A DNA stretch of 7,531 nt from DASWHK01 sp036398215 (GTDB lineage: Bacteria; Acidobacteriota; UBA890): positions 1 to 7,531 of the forward strand of contig DASWHK010000328.1 of NCBI GenBank assembly GCA_036398215.1. The letters are read 5' to 3'. The notes below the pieces were generated by a model that was given only the letters and a program-made list of their open reading frames with translations, did not search any database and was not told where the DNA came from. This document shows, piece by piece, positions 6,435 through 7,531 of the stretch. A program made the position numbers and the translations under genes. Positions within the stretch are counted from its first letter, which is position 1; each line of letters starts with the position of its first letter.

Positions 6435-7334
6435 CTAGCCCTCGGCGGCGCGCACCATGCTGGCGAGGAGCTGATTGACGGGGCAGGGGACCCGGTGCTC
6501 CCGGGCGCGGCGGATCAGGGCGCCGTTGATCGCGTCGATCTCGGTGCGGCGGCCGCGCTCGAGGTCCTGGAGCATGCTCGACTTGTTGTCGCGCGTCGCC
6601 TCGGCGACGGCGCGGATGGTGGCGAGGACCTCGGCGGCTTGCAGCGGCACGTCGCAGGCTGCGGCGATGGCGACAGACTCGTCGACGATCAACCGCAATG
6701 TCTCGGCGAGCGCCTCGCTGTCGAGGAGGGCGCCGGTCCGCAGTCGCAGCAGCGCGGTCAGTGGGTTGACCGCCGCGTTGAGGATGACTTTCGCCCAGAT
6801 CCTGGTGCGGATGTCCTCGGCGGCGCTGGCGGCCATGCCGGCGCTCCGGAAAGCGGAGGCGACGGCCTCGGCGTCGTCCATGGTCGTGCCCGCGAACGGC
6901 CCCAGCGTCGTCTCGCCGGCGCCGGCATGGAAGACCTCGCCGGGCCCCAAGAAGGTCGCCCCCTGGTTGATCACCGCACCGAGGACCTTGGCGGCGCGCG
7001 CGGCGATGATCTCCTCGTTGCCGAGGCCGTTCTGCAGCGACACGAACGTCGACTGCCGGTGGAACGGCCCCAGCGCCTCCACCGCCGCCTCGGTGTCGTA
7101 GGACTTCACGGTCAGCAAGATCACCTCGGGCGCCTCGCCGTCGAGTTGATCGACGCTGCTGACCGCGGTGAGCGATTCGTCCACGATCTCGGTCTTGCCG
7201 CTGACCCGCAAGCCGCGCTCGCGGATGGCGTCGACGTGCGGCTGCCGGCCCACCAGGCTCACCTCGTAGCATGTCGCCAGCCGGGCGGCGACGACGCTCC
7301 CCAGGGCACCGGCGCCGAATACGAGGAACCTCAC
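6435..7334 (-). CDS. panE: 2-dehydropantoate 2-reductase (ketopantoate reductase)
   Basis: Cytoplasmic enzyme (299 aa; E. coli PanE is 303) that reduces ketopantoate to pantoate with NADPH in pantothenate and coenzyme A synthesis. The N-terminal Rossmann domain starts with the dinucleotide motif GAGALG (7-12); Arg30 in LVGR is consistent with NADPH preference, and TVKS (75-78) and LQNGLG (100-105) follow. The C-terminal helical domain has the expected catalytic region: Lys182 in WAKVILNAAVNPLTAL, SSMLQD (252-257) and Glu265 in TEIDAINGAL, corresponding to E. coli Lys176 and Glu256. The start is taken as GTG 7334 because VRFLVFGAGALG is where family members begin; a GAAGG ten bases upstream may be its ribosome site. 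The frame remains open upstream to an ATG at 7520, but those 62 residues do not look like this family. The GTG overlaps the TGA of the S9-like remnant. Some paralogues of this fold act on other 2-oxoacids, but the conserved residues favour PanE. Confidence 0.92.
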   Translation of the reverse strand: MRFLVFGAGALGSVVAARLATCYEVSLVGRQPHVDAIRERGLRVSGKTEIVDESLTAVSSVDQLDGEAPEVILLTVKSYDTEAAVEALGPFHRQSTFVSLQNGLGNEEIIAARAAKVLGAVINQGATFLGPGEVFHAGAGETTLGPFAGTTMDDAEAVASAFRSAGMAASAAEDIRTRIWAKVILNAAVNPLTALLRLRTGALLDSEALAETLRLIVDESVAIAAACDVPLQAAEVLATIRAVAEATRDNKSSMLQDLERGRRTEIDAINGALIRRAREHRVPCPVNQLLASMVRAAEG

Positions 7335-7474
7335 CCCTTTTTCGCCTTCACGCCGTTGCGATGCCAGACTGGGTAGCGCTCGTCGCGGTCCTTCTGGAAG
7401 CTTGGACGGCTGACGCCGTGGCTTTCGCCGGGATGGATGTCGTGACTCCATCTCGCCGGAGCTGCCGATTTCAT
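7331..7474 (-). pseudogene. Remnant of an S9 (prolyl oligopeptidase-type) peptidase C-terminus, or a 47-aa small ORF
   Basis: An ATG at 7474 opens a 47-codon frame ending in a TGA whose bases overlap panE's GTG. The translation contains HPGESHGVSRPSFQKDR (14-30) then ERYPVW. This closely resembles the C-terminal end of S9 acylaminoacyl/prolyl oligopeptidases, where the His of PGExHG is catalytic. The preceding residues do not fit that family in this frame. In another minus-strand frame, 7467-7438 reads RQLRRDGVTT, the segment expected just before PGExHG, but a stop precedes it and the frames meet near 7435 with a few residues missing. I therefore favour a decayed gene end with frameshifts. 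Against this, GAGGAGAG (7491-7484) sits nine bases before the ATG, so expression as a small protein translationally coupled to panE is possible. The small-ORF frame stays open to the window edge, but the catalytic Asp and the rest of the domain are not visible. Confidence 0.45.
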
Positions 7475-7531
7475 GTTCGAGGTCTCTCCTCGGGTTGCCG
7501 CCGTTTCCCAGCCAGAACACTCTAGCAGGCC

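Noticed and set aside
7335..7520. N-terminal 62-residue extension of panE to an ATG at 7520
   Set aside because: The extension is Arg/Pro-rich and unlike the family, whose members begin at the beta strand before GAGALG. The same bases carry the S9-like sequence in other frames.

Overview
This is a high-GC bacterial chromosomal segment, roughly two-thirds G+C or more by eye, with coding frames rich in G/C at third positions. No rRNA, tRNA, CRISPR array, transposase or phage gene is visible. The combination of a high-GC genome, a fused OpuC-type permease/binding protein, an AGCS symporter with an extra loop domain and a divergent NRAMP-like carrier would fit a soil or sediment lineage such as Acidobacteriota or a deltaproteobacterial or Myxococcota relative. 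That placement is inference, and no taxonomic marker is present.

Layout, left to right. Bases 1-166 hold no gene I can support. Bases 167-2505 (+) are a two-gene ABC importer operon: an ATPase without CBS domains overlaps by GTGA a permease fused to its own substrate-binding domain, of the OpuC/EgtU type for quaternary-amine or betaine-like solutes. Bases 2506-2760 are a leader with a candidate sigma-70 promoter, an 8-bp stem hairpin and a strong ribosome binding site. They precede an AGCS-family sodium/alanine-type symporter (2761-4521, +) that carries about 100 extra residues in one extramembrane loop. A rho-independent terminator lies at 4538-4560.

The rest of the window is on the minus strand and converges on the symporter. 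It holds, in transcription order: a short decayed-looking stretch resembling the C-terminus of an S9 (prolyl oligopeptidase-type) peptidase (7331-7474); panE for ketopantoate reductase (6435-7334), whose GTG start overlaps the stop of that stretch; a 338-base gap with possible alternative RNA pairings and a candidate promoter (6097-6434); and a divergent NRAMP-superfamily transporter lacking the canonical metal-binding motif (4660-6096).

Three of the four intact genes or operons are solute importers (compatible-solute-like ABC, amino acid:Na+, NRAMP-like). PanE serves pantothenate/CoA synthesis. They do not form one evident pathway. The most interesting items are the NRAMP-like carrier with GSGE where DPGN is expected, the uncertain substrate of the fused ABC importer, the symporter's extra domain, the S9-like remnant abutting panE, and the structured leader. 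I see no wholly new multi-gene system.
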